A DNA stretch of 64,000 nt from Polyangiaceae bacterium (GCA_025936115.1 JAICTZ010000037.1:1-64000); one strand, 5' to 3'; counted from the stretch's first letter, positions 51,252 through 60,418 are shown. Made by a program: numbers and translations. Notes: generated from the letters alone by a model not told the origin.

Positions 51252-52448
51252 GTGCGCGTCAGGGCGCGGCTGCGGCTGCTAGTCGTCGCTGGTTGTTTCT
51301 TCGCGGCGACCCTCGGGCACCATTACGTCTACGCACAGCCCGCGCCCGCGGCCGATCCGTCCTGGCTCAAAGCGGTCTACGCGCAAGTCGTTCCATCGGT
51401 TGTCCTGATCCAAACCGAGTACGGCACGGGCAGCGGCTTCTTCTTCAAGAACAATCGCCTGATCGCGACGGCGCTCCACGTCGTTGACGACGCCGAAGTC
51501 ATCGTCGTCCAGCTGAACGACGGCCGGCGTGTCGCGGCGCGCGCCGTCGCGTACTCGCGTGTGCACGACGTAGCGTTGCTCGAGCTGGAAGTACCCGTCG
51601 CGGGCGCCCGCGTGCTCGAGCCGTACGCAGGCTTCGTCGACATCGGCGAGAAGGTGCTCGTCATCGGACATCCGTTCTCCGGGCTCGAGGATCAAGTGCC
51701 GGAGCTCCGCGGCCTTTTGAACTGGAGCCTGACTCAAGGGGTCGTGAGCGCGGCTGCCGCCTCGTGGCTCCAGACCGACGCCGCGATCAATCCGGGGAAT
51801 TCCGGAGGGCCGATCTTGAACGCCCGCGGCCAGGTGCTCGGCGTCGTGAGCTCCAAGCTGAGCGCGGCCCAGGGCATCAGCGTCGCGGCGCGCATTGGCC
51901 GCGTTCAAGAGCTCGTCTCGAAGATCGGTCAGCAGTCGCCGCCGCGCCACAACTGGCGCTTCGAGGGCATGGAGATCGGGTTCATCGCGCAAATTTCGCG
52001 CGATACGATCGAGGGCATCTCGCTCGGCGGCGGGTCGCGGCTTTTCAAGCGTTACCCACTCCGATTACGACTCGGCCTGCTGGCTGGTAGTGTCGAACCG
52101 CACGAGTCCACCGTGCTCGAGTCGCACCTCACGCGCTTTACGGCGGAGCTCGCGATGGGCATCGCTTTTCCGTTAGGTCCGGTCGAGCTGTCGCCGGCCA
52201 TTGGCGGGGCGTTCTTCTATGATCACGAACGCGATGCTTCGTTGCAGATCGATGACACCGCGTGTGCGGCGCCGCCGTGTCTCGTGAGCGGTAAGGCAGT
52301 CCGCTCGTCGGAAGGCAGCTTTCACTTCCTCCCCGCCGTCGAGATCAACCTGGATTTCCACCTGCTCCGCGTCGGCTACGCGTACGAGATCGGCCTCGAC
52401 CGCGCGCTTGCTGCCCAACACCGCTTATTGATAGCCGTTATTTTCTAG
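51252..52448 (+). CDS. exported trypsin-like protease fused to an outer-membrane-barrel-like domain
   Basis: A 398-residue protein. A signal peptide (RLLVVAGCFFAATLG) leads to a trypsin-like domain of HtrA type with the full triad His76 (TALHVVDD), Asp106 (HDVALLEL) and Ser184 (NPGNSGGP). No PDZ domain follows. Instead about 150 residues of amphipathic strands (LRLRLGLLAGSVE, FTAELAMGIAFPLG, AVEINLDFHLLRVGYAY) run to a terminal Phe, like an outer-membrane barrel. The GTG at 51252 is chosen: GGGGG stands before it and the signal peptide then starts correctly; a longer frame begins at an ATG at 51168. Possibly a protease tethered to the outer membrane. Confidence 0.8.
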   Translation: MRVRARLRLLVVAGCFFAATLGHHYVYAQPAPAADPSWLKAVYAQVVPSVVLIQTEYGTGSGFFFKNNRLIATALHVVDDAEVIVVQLNDGRRVAARAVAYSRVHDVALLELEVPVAGARVLEPYAGFVDIGEKVLVIGHPFSGLEDQVPELRGLLNWSLTQGVVSAAAASWLQTDAAINPGNSGGPILNARGQVLGVVSSKLSAAQGISVAARIGRVQELVSKIGQQSPPRHNWRFEGMEIGFIAQISRDTIEGISLGGGSRLFKRYPLRLRLGLLAGSVEPHESTVLESHLTRFTAELAMGIAFPLGPVELSPAIGGAFFYDHERDASLQIDDTACAAPPCLVSGKAVRSSEGSFHFLPAVEINLDFHLLRVGYAYEIGLDRALAAQHRLLIAVIF

Positions 52449-52764
52449 CTGGGGTCGTAGGCCCCAGCCCGACGAGACGTGTGAGTCTTTGGAAGACCAG
52501 ATCACGATCGGCACTAGCGGGAACCCGCCACGCGACCTGCCGGCGAGGCCGGCCGTGGGCCCTTTCGATACGCGACGGACGTACCACGCCTCAAAACAAC
52601 TCTGAAAAAAGCTCGACCAAAAAACTTGACTCATTCGTCCACGAGATGTCTCGCCAAGGACTCTAGAAACTGCAGCTGCGTCACGCTTGCGTCGAAAGGG
52701 CGAGGGATGTAGGTATCGTCCGCGAGGCGTGGGTCCTCGATTTGTCCTTTGGGAGCACGGAAAC
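52449..52764 (+). other. intergenic region with hairpin, A-rich patch and promoter
   Basis: A 7-base stem GCTGGGG/CCCCAGC (52448-52468) overlaps the stop of the protease gene but has no T run. A patch around 52595-52630 is unusually A-rich for this genome. The promoter of the next gene is at 52687-52715. No gene is supported. Confidence 0.5.
52687..52715 (+). promoter_or_regulatory. promoter of the DUF4136 lipoprotein operon
   Basis: TTGCGT (52687-52692), 17 bases, TAGGTA (52710-52715). The start site would be near 52722, giving a leader of about 43 bases with GGGAG nine bases before the ATG at 52765. Confidence 0.5.
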
Positions 52765-53484
52765 ATGCGCCAGAGATTGCTTTTGCAGATGGCGCTCCTT
52801 GCGGCGAGCGCCGCAGGTAGCGGCGGCTGCCACCCGGTTGGCTTGTCCGACTCTTCGGAGACGGACACCGTCGTGACGATCAAAGCGCACGCCTACGACT
52901 ACACGAAGAACCGCACCTACGACATGCCCGACACGGTCGCGGACCTATGCAGCAAGGAGCTCGGGTCGCGCCCGGCAGACGGCGGAGAGGGCGGGGACGG
53001 TAGCTCCGTGAGCGACGTCGTCGATTGCGAAGCGATCACGCACACCTTCGACACGCTGATCCTCGATACCGTTCGGCGAAACCTCGAGCAGCTCGGCTAC
53101 GTGCACGTGGCGGCCGACGCGACCGAGCCGCCCGACGTCGTGATGCTCGTGGGGGCGCTCGCCGCGAACAACTGGTTCGCATACACCGCGTACCCCTGGT
53201 ACGCGTACTACCCAGGCTACGGCTACTGGTACGGCGACTACTACGGCTGGGACGCGTATTACCCATACTATCCCGTCACGGCCGTCGTGAACTACCCGAC
53301 GGGCAGCGTACTCATGAACCTGATCTCGCTGAAGGACGCGCATCCCGACAAGATCCCGTCTATCTGGCTCGGCAGCGTCAACGGTCTCCTGGCGACAGGT
53401 GATGCGAGCACGACCAGTCGCATCACGAGCACGATCAACCAGGCGTTCGCTCAATCGTCCTACCTTCGCGCGGGGAAGGAGTGA
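52765..53484 (+). CDS. DUF4136-type lipoprotein
   Basis: A 239-residue protein with a signal ending AAGSGGC, so probably lipidated. The mature part follows the DUF4136 pattern: a strand with the D-Y-x-x-x-x-T-Y core (AYDYTKNRTYDMPD), a helix LDTVRRNLEQLGYVHVAADA, then DVVMLVGA. A Tyr/Trp/Gly-rich stretch (AYPWYAYYPGYGYWYGDYYG) sits in the middle, and a last helix IPSIWLGSVNGLL with an odd acidic end. Function of the family is unknown. GGGAG precedes the ATG by nine bases. The stop overlaps the ribosome site of the next gene, so three genes to 55195 form an operon. Confidence 0.82.
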   Translation: MRQRLLLQMALLAASAAGSGGCHPVGLSDSSETDTVVTIKAHAYDYTKNRTYDMPDTVADLCSKELGSRPADGGEGGDGSSVSDVVDCEAITHTFDTLILDTVRRNLEQLGYVHVAADATEPPDVVMLVGALAANNWFAYTAYPWYAYYPGYGYWYGDYYGWDAYYPYYPVTAVVNYPTGSVLMNLISLKDAHPDKIPSIWLGSVNGLLATGDASTTSRITSTINQAFAQSSYLRAGKE

Positions 53485-53489
53485 GCGTC

Positions 53490-54395
53490 ATGACGAAGCG
53501 TCACTCTGCTCTTTTCGCGAGCTCGCTCGCGCTGGCATTCCAGTTCGGTGCGCGTGGCGCGCAGGCGCAGTCCAAGCCGGCTCCCCCTCCGGCGCCTGCT
53601 ACGCCCGCTCCCGCTTCCGCTCCCGCAGCGCCGGCCGTCGCGCCCGCTGCACCTCCGCCTGCTGCACCCGCGGCGCCAACTGCACCTGCACCCTCGGCGC
53701 CGCCTCCACTTGCGGCCTCGCCATTGCACCCTGGAGAAGCAGCCCCGCCGCAATCAGTGCAACCGGGCTCCCCGCCCCAGCCCGGCTACGCCGGAACGCC
53801 GAACGGCTACTACTCCTCGTATCCTGCCTCGCCCACCTACGAGCCGCCGCCGCCCGCGCCCAAAAAGCGCGGTCGCCCCGACACGGTGAAGCTCACCTAC
53901 GCGACGGCCGTCGGCATGGGCCCGACGCACGACTTCGCCTCGGACTTCAGTTTCATCGGCTTCGCCGCCGATTGGCGCACGCGCGTGACGGACGCTTTCT
54001 GGCCCGGCTTCACGGTCGCGTGGCAGGTGCTCTACAACAAGGAGTACAAGACGTTGACTCACAACGACGTGACCTTCTCGGGCACCGTCGCGACGACGCT
54101 CAACGTCTTTCCGATTCTCGCCGACGCCGACTACTTCTTTCTGACCGACCGCGAGGGCATTCGGCCGTACGCCGGTGTCGGACTCGGGCTCTACGCCGCC
54201 GAGCATCGCATCGATTGGAACATCTGGACGGTGCAGGACACGAGCTGGCACTTCGGCTTCGCGCCGGAGCTCGGTGTCGTGTTGCCCACGGGCTCGGTCG
54301 GTCTCGTCCTCACGACCAAGTTCAACTATGCCTTCGCGTCGGGAGGTTGGGACCAGATCCTCTACTGGAACTTCAACATTGGGGTAGAGCTGTGA
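53490..54395 (+). CDS. Pro/Ala-rich outer-membrane beta-barrel protein
   Basis: A 301-residue protein with a signal peptide cleaved after GAQAQ, a very Pro/Ala-rich segment (about 28-130) and a C-terminal barrel-like part with alternating strands (LTYATAVGMGPTHDF, FTVAWQVLYNKEYKT, RPYAGVGLGLYAAEH, LTTKFNYAFASGG) ending in VEL. The Pro/Ala linker may span the periplasm or peptidoglycan. GAAGGAG lies eight bases before the ATG at 53490. It overlaps the next barrel gene by four bases (GTGA). Confidence 0.78.
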   Translation: MTKRHSALFASSLALAFQFGARGAQAQSKPAPPPAPATPAPASAPAAPAVAPAAPPPAAPAAPTAPAPSAPPPLAASPLHPGEAAPPQSVQPGSPPQPGYAGTPNGYYSSYPASPTYEPPPPAPKKRGRPDTVKLTYATAVGMGPTHDFASDFSFIGFAADWRTRVTDAFWPGFTVAWQVLYNKEYKTLTHNDVTFSGTVATTLNVFPILADADYFFLTDREGIRPYAGVGLGLYAAEHRIDWNIWTVQDTSWHFGFAPELGVVLPTGSVGLVLTTKFNYAFASGGWDQILYWNFNIGVEL

Positions 54396-55195
54396 GCATC
54401 TCGAAGCTTGTCTCGGGCGTCGCTGGAGGCCTCCTCGCGACGCTGTCACTCGTACCCGCTGCGCACGCACAAGCGAACGCTCCCGCCGCGAGCTCGAGTC
54501 CTACGTTCGGCGGCCCCGCGCGGGCTGCGGCGCCCGCTCCTGACGTGACGCTCGCGTCCGCGCCGGAAGCAGCCGGACGCGTCATCGTGTTGCCTCCGTG
54601 CGCGCCGGCTCCGCGCAAGCTCGATCCGCTCTACGGCCAAGGCGCGTTTTTCATGCGCCTGACCATCGGCCCGGGTTACCTCTGGGGCCACGGCGATCCC
54701 AACACCGAACTGACGGGCGTCTCGGCGGGGTTCACGGCGACACTCGGCGGTTTCATCCTCCAGAACTTCGCGCTTCACGCCGACGTCGGCTGGATGAACA
54801 CCTACGATCCCGACTTCACCGTCGACGGCACGACGCTCACCTCGACCAGCGTGATTTTCCAGGCGTCGACGTTCCGCGTGGGCGCCTCCTACTATTTCCA
54901 GCCCGTTCGCGTGTACGCGTCGTTGTCCGGCGGCTTCGGCGTCGCCGCGCTGACCGCCTATAGCTGGCTCTCGGACGGCAGCGTCGGTCTAGTCGGCACG
55001 GAGTACACCAAGGTCGGACCGTCCTTCGCGGCGGAAGTCGGTAAAGAGTTCGAGCTATCGCCGTACTGGGGTCTCGGCCTCGCCGCCCACTATGAGTTTT
55101 TGTCCGTCGATCCGGGCGACGATCACAGCCGCGTCACGATCGGCATGGCGCAGCAGGTAAGCCTCCGCTTCCTGGCGACCTTCGGCGAACGCTGA
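54392..55195 (+). CDS. outer-membrane beta-barrel protein
   Basis: A 267-residue protein starting at a GTG inside the stop of the previous gene. Signal peptide ends PAAHAQ; a Pro/Ala linker follows and then a barrel-like region with FMRLTIGPGYLWGHGD, LTGVSAGFTATLGGFILQNF, FRVGASYYFQPVRVYASLSG and a last strand RFLATFGER. It is the third gene of the DUF4136 operon. A tandem pair of barrels with similar layout suggests either duplication or partners in one complex. No named family is recognised. Confidence 0.75.
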   Translation: MSISKLVSGVAGGLLATLSLVPAAHAQANAPAASSSPTFGGPARAAAPAPDVTLASAPEAAGRVIVLPPCAPAPRKLDPLYGQGAFFMRLTIGPGYLWGHGDPNTELTGVSAGFTATLGGFILQNFALHADVGWMNTYDPDFTVDGTTLTSTSVIFQASTFRVGASYYFQPVRVYASLSGGFGVAALTAYSWLSDGSVGLVGTEYTKVGPSFAAEVGKEFELSPYWGLGLAAHYEFLSVDPGDDHSRVTIGMAQQVSLRFLATFGER

Positions 55196-55617
55196 GGCGC
55201 ACGTGTACCCGGGCGCGCCTGACCCAGCGTCAGAAGTGCAAGCGGACGGAGGCAAGATTCGCGAAGCAGGGGGCGTGTCGCTTGGGAGGCGTCACGTCCA
55301 GTCGAAGAGGCCGCCTTGCGGCCTGCGGGGTCGCGTCTTACCTGGTCGACGGCGGCCCTATGAACGAGAAATCCATCCGTTCGAGATCGGGCCGGCGGCA
55401 CCGTAACGATGGCCCAAGCCAAATCTCGCGCGACGCTCCGGTTGATCGAGGGCGGGGCACGGAAGACAATCGGTCAGCCTTCGCTCCTGGCCGAGCACTT
55501 CGTCCCGCCCGCGCTTCTCGTCCGGGAAGTACGAAGTAGCCTCAACTACTGCATCTATTGTTGCGCTCGCTGGATTGGGCGCATTCAACGCCAGCGCTTC
55601 GAAGCGCCGCTAGGCTC
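55196..55617 (+). other. intergenic stretch, no supported gene
   Basis: About 420 bases between a plus-strand and a minus-strand operon that converge here. A 70-codon frame at 55409 has no ribosome site and no recognisable domain. No terminator with a T run was found. Confidence 0.5.
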
Positions 55618-56448
55618 CTAATACAAGTCGAAGCGATAGGCGAAGGCGAAGTCCACGACGGGCCACGCCTTCGTCGTGGCGAGCCCGAGCACCGGTAAGT
55701 AGAAGACACCGTAACCGACGCCCGTGCTGAGCTCCCAGCGATTGAAGACGAAGGAGACTCCGGGAACGATGGTGAAGCGTCGCTGTTGCGCGCTCTGAGC
55801 GCTCAGATCCGTCGTGACGGTGATCGAAGAGCTTTCCGTGGTGCTGTCGGCGCTAAAGGGGCTTTGATAGATGAGGTAGCGAAGTAGCAGCGTGAGGGCG
55901 AACACGCGAGTGAGGCGCCACTCGCCGAAGAGCCGCGTGCTGTAGGTGTGAGCGGTGGATGCGCCTTCGAGCGAAGTTGCCTCGTTGCTCGTGTTGCCGA
56001 TGGCGCGCAGGTGTGCGTAGTCGAAGCCGAGACTCAGGCTGAAGCGCTCGTCGAAGCGATAGCTCGCGTCGAGCTCGGCGACGGTCGAAACGGCGCTCGC
56101 GCTCGCGTTATCGTCGGCAAGCTTCGCGACCGCGCGGCCGTCGATGTAGCTCGCGCCTCCACCGAGCGCGAGCGTGAAGGGTCCGCCCCAAAAGCTCTTG
56201 AGCTTCAAATAGCCGTTCGGGATCGGCGTCTTCAAGATCGGGAAGGCGAACCACGGCAGCGGATAGGTGCCGACCTCGATTTCGTCGATGATGCCGTGCT
56301 CGAGCTTGAGCGGGCCGACGGCAAGGCGACCTTTCGGTCGGGTGTATGCCGTGTAGTCCGTGCGTGGATTGTCGAGTTGATCGGCGAACGCAGTGCCGGT
56401 GAGGCACAGCACGGCGGCGAACGCGGCCAGCGTCAGCCGCGCGTGCAT
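55618..56448 (-). CDS. outer-membrane beta-barrel protein
   Basis: A 276-residue protein with a clean signal peptide (MHARLTLAAFAAVLCLTGT, cut after AFA). The rest alternates strands: GPFTLALGGGASYID, ELDASYRFDERFSLSLGFDYA, STRLFGEWRLTRVFALTLLL, VPGVSFVFNRWELSTGVGYG, ending in AFAYRFDLY. The aromatic last residue fits an outer-membrane protein. The ATG at 56448 lies within the last codons of the lipoprotein gene before it (overlap 16 bases), so the two are coupled. No specific family is recognised. Confidence 0.75.
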   Translation of the reverse strand: MHARLTLAAFAAVLCLTGTAFADQLDNPRTDYTAYTRPKGRLAVGPLKLEHGIIDEIEVGTYPLPWFAFPILKTPIPNGYLKLKSFWGGPFTLALGGGASYIDGRAVAKLADDNASASAVSTVAELDASYRFDERFSLSLGFDYAHLRAIGNTSNEATSLEGASTAHTYSTRLFGEWRLTRVFALTLLLRYLIYQSPFSADSTTESSSITVTTDLSAQSAQQRRFTIVPGVSFVFNRWELSTGVGYGVFYLPVLGLATTKAWPVVDFAFAYRFDLY

Positions 56449-57179
56449 GTCGTTTGACCACTCGGGCAATACCAGGTGCCGTCTTTGTCCCGCACGCCGA
56501 GTCCCGACGCGTTGAGCGTCAAGACTACGAAGGTGCCGTCACCGAGCTGGAGCAAGTGCTCGAGTTGCTCACCCGTGAAGCGCGCGCTCACGCTCTTGAA
56601 CGTGTAGCCCGCTATCTCGAGCTGCCCGGGCAGGTAGGCCAGCAAGCGGCCCGACCAGCGCTGCCCGATGCCGACGTCGTGTCCGAGGTCGAACGCGATC
56701 TCGCCGTCGAGCTCGACGCGCGCCGGCAGCCCGCCGAGGTCGCCTTGGAGCACGCAAGCGTCGGCATGACCGCCGAAGGTGCGTCTGATGCGTGTGTCGG
56801 CCACGGCGATCGTGAGCGTCGCGCTGCCGTTGACGGCGGGATCGTAGCTTGGGTCAGCGAGCTCCCCGGGACAGCGAAACTCCACCTGGATGGAGCCCTG
56901 CAAGCGCACGCCCCTGCCGGTGTTCGGAGCCGTGTCGACGCTGGCGTCGTCGACACGGCTCGCGATGAGGCCTGTCGAGCGCAGGCCGGCCGCGAGTTCG
57001 GGCATGGGCGGGGCGTCGGCGAGGACCGCGGCCGCGCGCGTTGCGTCGAGCTCGCCGTCCGGTTGGTCGTAGCTCGAAATCAGCGAGCGTAAGTCGGGCG
57101 TCCCCGGAATGTCGGCGGCGCCCTAGCAGCCGAGCGTCGTGAACAATCCGATACCGCAGAATATGAAACGTGAATTCAA
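56433..57179 (-). pseudogene. lipoprotein gene interrupted by an amber codon just after the lipobox
   Basis: On the minus strand a TTG at 57179 opens NSRFIFCGIGLFTTLGC, a good short lipoprotein signal, and the next codon is TAG (57123-57125). The frame stays open behind it for about 230 codons with coding character: GAADIPGTPDLRSLISSYDQ, GELDATRAAAVLADAPP, then a beta-rich domain with RCPGELADPSYDPAVNG and DACVLQGDLGGLPARVELDG, ending CPSGQTTCTRG. Only an internal ATG at 57005 could start it otherwise, without any signal peptide. The lipoprotein would belong with the barrel gene behind it. Explanations: nonsense mutation, read-through or sequencing error. Confidence 0.65.
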
Positions 57180-57323
57180 GCGGCGCGACTCTACTCGCAG
57201 CCGTGTGTCGGCGTCGTGACCGCGAGTGAATGAATTTCGGAGCAAAGCCACCACCGGGCGACGAAAGCTGACGTGACTTTGTCGGCTGGGCAAGCGGTAT
57301 CTCGAACTGGTAGGTTCCCCGCC

Positions 57324-58379
57324 ATGCGTCAGCATGGTTTCGCGGTCAGTCTGCTTGCATCGGTCGTCGCCGTCGCACTTTCGTGCAAGCCCGATGGTCC
57401 GCGTCCGCTCGAGCATCCCGAGCAGGAGACGATGGCGCCCGCCGATGCGCGCTCGTTCCTGGCCAAGGTGCAGAAGGAGCGTGGCGTTCCGGCGGAGGGC
57501 GCACCCGTCAACAGCATGGACGAGGTGCTCGACGTGATTCACGGCGACGACATTCGGCGCCTCGAGTCCGCCGGGCGTTTCGTCGACGGCAAGCCTGGCA
57601 TCGATGCACTCGTGGTCCACGCCACCGTCGAGCTCGTGTGGAGCGACGCCATGTCGACGCTGGGTCGCATCGTCGAGGAACAGCGCAAGCGGGCCGACGC
57701 GACGCAAGCCCGTCTCTCACAACAGCGCGATGCCGGCCGTAAGCTCAGCGAGGCCCAGCAGTCGGAGCTCGACCGGGCCACGAAGGACGTGCAGTTCGAC
57801 GCCCAGGCCAAGGTCGCGCTCGACGTACTTGCGAAGGATCACGCGCAGGTCGCCGGCGATCTCGTGAACGAAGCCTTACGCCAATTTCCCGAGGACGGCC
57901 GCACCTATCGCGTCGCCGCCTACTACTACCTGCTCGCGGGTGACTGGCAGCACTTCGACGTGGCGATGACGTGGCTCAAGAACAACGAGAAAGACGAGGC
58001 ACGCATCCAATACCTGCGCGGGATGGAGGAGCTCAAGCGGTACGAGATCCAAGCCGACGCGAATCGCTTCTTCCACGAAGCGCTGAGACTCGATCCCAAG
58101 CTCGTGCGTGCCCAGGCAAAGCTCGTTCTCACCGAGAACGGTATCGACGCGATTCGTCGCGAGCTCGAAGGGCTGCGCGCGCTCGCGCCTCAGCACCCCA
58201 TCGTCACCATCGCGGGCCCCGCGATCACGAGCGAATACGATACGGCCTCCTCAGTGACGCGGGCGCTCGAGTCGCGTCAGTCCGGGCCCGGCGGGGCCAC
58301 GGCTGCGCCCGTCGCTCCAGCGTCACCGCCGCCAGCCGCCCAGCCGGCGAGTCCGCCTCCGAACGGTCCGGCGCACTGA
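57324..58379 (+). CDS. TPR-like lipoprotein
   Basis: A 351-residue protein with lipoprotein signal ASVVAVALSC. Residues 40-110 are a helical domain, then a probable coiled coil (RIVEEQRKRADATQARLSQQ, RDAGRKLSEAQQSELDRATK) and TPR-like helices (ALDVLAKDHAQVAGDLVNEA, YRVAAYYYLLAGDWQHFDVA, EARIQYLRGMEELKRYEI, ANRFFHEALRLDPKLVRAQA). A Pro/Ala tail closes it. It probably works as an envelope adaptor. TAGGTT stands seven bases before the ATG, close to the leaderless spacing seen elsewhere. Confidence 0.8.
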   Translation: MRQHGFAVSLLASVVAVALSCKPDGPRPLEHPEQETMAPADARSFLAKVQKERGVPAEGAPVNSMDEVLDVIHGDDIRRLESAGRFVDGKPGIDALVVHATVELVWSDAMSTLGRIVEEQRKRADATQARLSQQRDAGRKLSEAQQSELDRATKDVQFDAQAKVALDVLAKDHAQVAGDLVNEALRQFPEDGRTYRVAAYYYLLAGDWQHFDVAMTWLKNNEKDEARIQYLRGMEELKRYEIQADANRFFHEALRLDPKLVRAQAKLVLTENGIDAIRRELEGLRALAPQHPIVTIAGPAITSEYDTASSVTRALESRQSGPGGATAAPVAPASPPPAAQPASPPPNGPAH

Positions 58380-58433
58380 CTTGGCCGGAGGGCGCGCGCT
58401 TGCCAGGGCGCGCCAACGGCCGGTGGAAGGCTC

Positions 58434-59090
58434 TTAGTTGCCGCCGCCGAACGTGAGCAAGTCGCCGCGCGCGGTCACACCGAACAGGCCGAATGAAACG
58501 TCTGCGCCCTGGGCCTTCACGTAGCGGAGATCGAAGTCGAGACGAAAGCGGTGGGTCTCGTAGCAGTTGAAGCCGAGTCCGAGCTGAGCGGCGAGTGGCT
58601 TCTGCGTGGCTGTGTTCTTGTCCGAGTGGAAAGTGTTGCTTTCCTTCACGATGGCGATTCCGATGCCGAGCCGCAGGCGAAAGCGCCAGATATCGCTCGT
58701 GATTCCGGGCGAGATGAACCAAACGCCGAGGTTTTGGTGCAGCGTCCCCGCCGAGCCCCACTCGCCATCGGGCAGCTTGGTGTCGGCCGAGGCAAGCGCG
58801 CCGTAGCCGACGGAAATGAAGGGATCGATGAAGTAGCTCGAGCGGTAGCCGACGCCGAGCTCACTGTAGACGCCCACGCGTCGAAACGAAGTCGTCGCCG
58901 CGGTGTACGCCGGCTCGCCCTGCGTGACACTCATGCCGACCAGGGCGGACACCTCGAGTGACGAAGGCGCTGCGCTCGTGCTCGAGTCGGAAGCAGAGCC
59001 GTCAGCCGTGTCCGCGGCGCGGGCGCTCGCTGCCGCGCCGAGGATCGCGGCAACCGTGAATAGGCTCAGAGCCGCGCGCCCGAGGCTCAC
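58434..59090 (-). CDS. small outer-membrane beta-barrel protein
   Basis: A 218-residue protein with a signal peptide (SLFTVAAILGAAASARA), a Ser/Asp linker and about eight strands (SSLEVSALVGMSV, VGVYSELGVGYRSSY, FIDPFISVGYGALASADT, RFRLRLGIGIAIVKES, QLGLGFNCYETHRFRLDFDL). It resembles small eight-strand OmpW/OmpA-type barrels in size. The GTG start lies within the stop of the GDPD gene (GTGA), making it the third gene of an operon read from 61292. Confidence 0.78.
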   Translation of the reverse strand: MSLGRAALSLFTVAAILGAAASARAADTADGSASDSSTSAAPSSLEVSALVGMSVTQGEPAYTAATTSFRRVGVYSELGVGYRSSYFIDPFISVGYGALASADTKLPDGEWGSAGTLHQNLGVWFISPGITSDIWRFRLRLGIGIAIVKESNTFHSDKNTATQKPLAAQLGLGFNCYETHRFRLDFDLRYVKAQGADVSFGLFGVTARGDLLTFGGGN

Positions 59091-60418
59091 GGGGCCGCTC
59101 CCGGCAGGAGCGGTGGTGTAATCCCGATCTCCTGATAGCGGTGAAACACCATCGACGCTCGGCCCGTCAAAATTCCGTCCGGCTGGGCTTCCTCGAGGAA
59201 CGCGTCGACGAAGTCACTTTGGTTCAGCGTCCAGAAGAAGGTGCGTGCACCCCCGGCCCGGACCTTCCGCACGTTGTCGGGTTGGGTCCCGAGCGTCCAG
59301 GTGGGACCCCAGGCAACGCAGCCCTCCGACAGGACGAGATCCGGATCGTACTCGATGAGGCAGGGCGGTACTTCGATGCCTTCCGCCTGGAGGGTGGACT
59401 TTGCCGTGTGCCAGGCGTCGAGCACGTCCGCGTTCGGAATGCCGACGACGGGCACGAAATGGCGGTCGTCGCTCGGATCGTCGTTCTCGTTGCGCGCCTT
59501 GAGATCGGCGAGCAAAGCTGCAGCGACGCGCGCGCTCGGCAGCACGCCTTCCGGCGTCTTTTCGTCGAGGTACGCTCCTTCGAGCTCCGTGTCGGTGACC
59601 ATCATGTCGAGCGCTTCTTCGAGCGTCGGAATGATCTCACCGTAGGCCATGGTGCAGCTGCCGCGGAGCTCCGCGAGCGTCAGATCGGAAACGGAGCCGT
59701 TGCAGAAGACGCCGCGTACGAGCGCGCGGGACAGTGTCGGATCGTGAAAGAGCACCGGGATTGCGTCCCGCGTCATGCGGACGTCGACCTCGGCCGCGTT
59801 GCAGCCGACGCGCTCGGAGAGGCGAATGGTTTCTAGGCTGTTCGGGCTCGCGCCGCAGTAGTCGGTCACTTCGCAACCGCCGTGGTGCGCGATGGTGAAG
59901 AAGCGGCCGCGCCAGGGTTTGAGCTCGCGATTCCACCGCAAGGTGAGCGGGGTCGTCGGGAAGTCGTTGTCGTCGCTGTACGTACCGGCCAGCGTGAAAT
60001 CCACGCTCGGAGGCGGCGCTTCACCGTTGCAGAGCGCGGCTGCCGTGTCCGGCTGCTCGACGAAGAGCCGCACGAGCCCGGCTTTGACCTCCGTCGGGTA
60101 TTGCCAATACCCCTCGACGACGACGCGCCCGTCCGGCAGGCACGCGCCGCCGAGTACCGCGTAACCGTTGTCCTTGTCGGTCAGGATCGAAATCGTCCCC
60201 GGACTCGTGCGCACGGAAGTTTCGGTTCCGAACAGCGCGCTGCCGTGAACCACGCTGAACATGCCCTCGAAGCCGTAGAGTTGCTCGCGGCTGAGCGCGG
60301 TTCCCGTGCGCAGGAGTCCCCCGTCGGGGAACATGGGAATCGACACCTCTTCCACTTGCTCGCAGCTCGAGAGGGCGAATAGCGCCGCAACCGTGAAAGC
60401 GGCCGATTTAGTATTCAT
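59087..60418 (-). CDS. glycerophosphodiester phosphodiesterase lipoprotein
   Basis: A 443-residue protein. The signal ends LFALSSC, so it is lipidated. Residues 30-165 form an extra N-terminal beta domain; the GDPD barrel follows with TIAHHGGC, SLETIRLSERVGC, the metal site AAEVDVRMTRDAIPVLFHDP and AYLDEKTPEG, and TLNQSDFVDAFLEEAQPDGI at the end. His and acidic residues are kept. GDPDs split glycerophosphodiesters to alcohol and glycerol 3-phosphate, for phosphate or lipid turnover. It is flanked in the operon by two barrel proteins with overlapping ends, so it probably acts at the outer membrane. Confidence 0.88.
   Translation of the reverse strand: MNTKSAAFTVAALFALSSCEQVEEVSIPMFPDGGLLRTGTALSREQLYGFEGMFSVVHGSALFGTETSVRTSPGTISILTDKDNGYAVLGGACLPDGRVVVEGYWQYPTEVKAGLVRLFVEQPDTAAALCNGEAPPPSVDFTLAGTYSDDNDFPTTPLTLRWNRELKPWRGRFFTIAHHGGCEVTDYCGASPNSLETIRLSERVGCNAAEVDVRMTRDAIPVLFHDPTLSRALVRGVFCNGSVSDLTLAELRGSCTMAYGEIIPTLEEALDMMVTDTELEGAYLDEKTPEGVLPSARVAAALLADLKARNENDDPSDDRHFVPVVGIPNADVLDAWHTAKSTLQAEGIEVPPCLIEYDPDLVLSEGCVAWGPTWTLGTQPDNVRKVRAGGARTFFWTLNQSDFVDAFLEEAQPDGILTGRASMVFHRYQEIGITPPLLPGAAP

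Noticed and set aside
52448-52468. Hairpin behind the protease gene as Rho-independent terminator
   Set aside because: Stem of 7 bases but no T run on either strand.
55409-55621. 70-codon plus-strand frame as a small gene
   Set aside because: No ribosome site, no domain, no partner.
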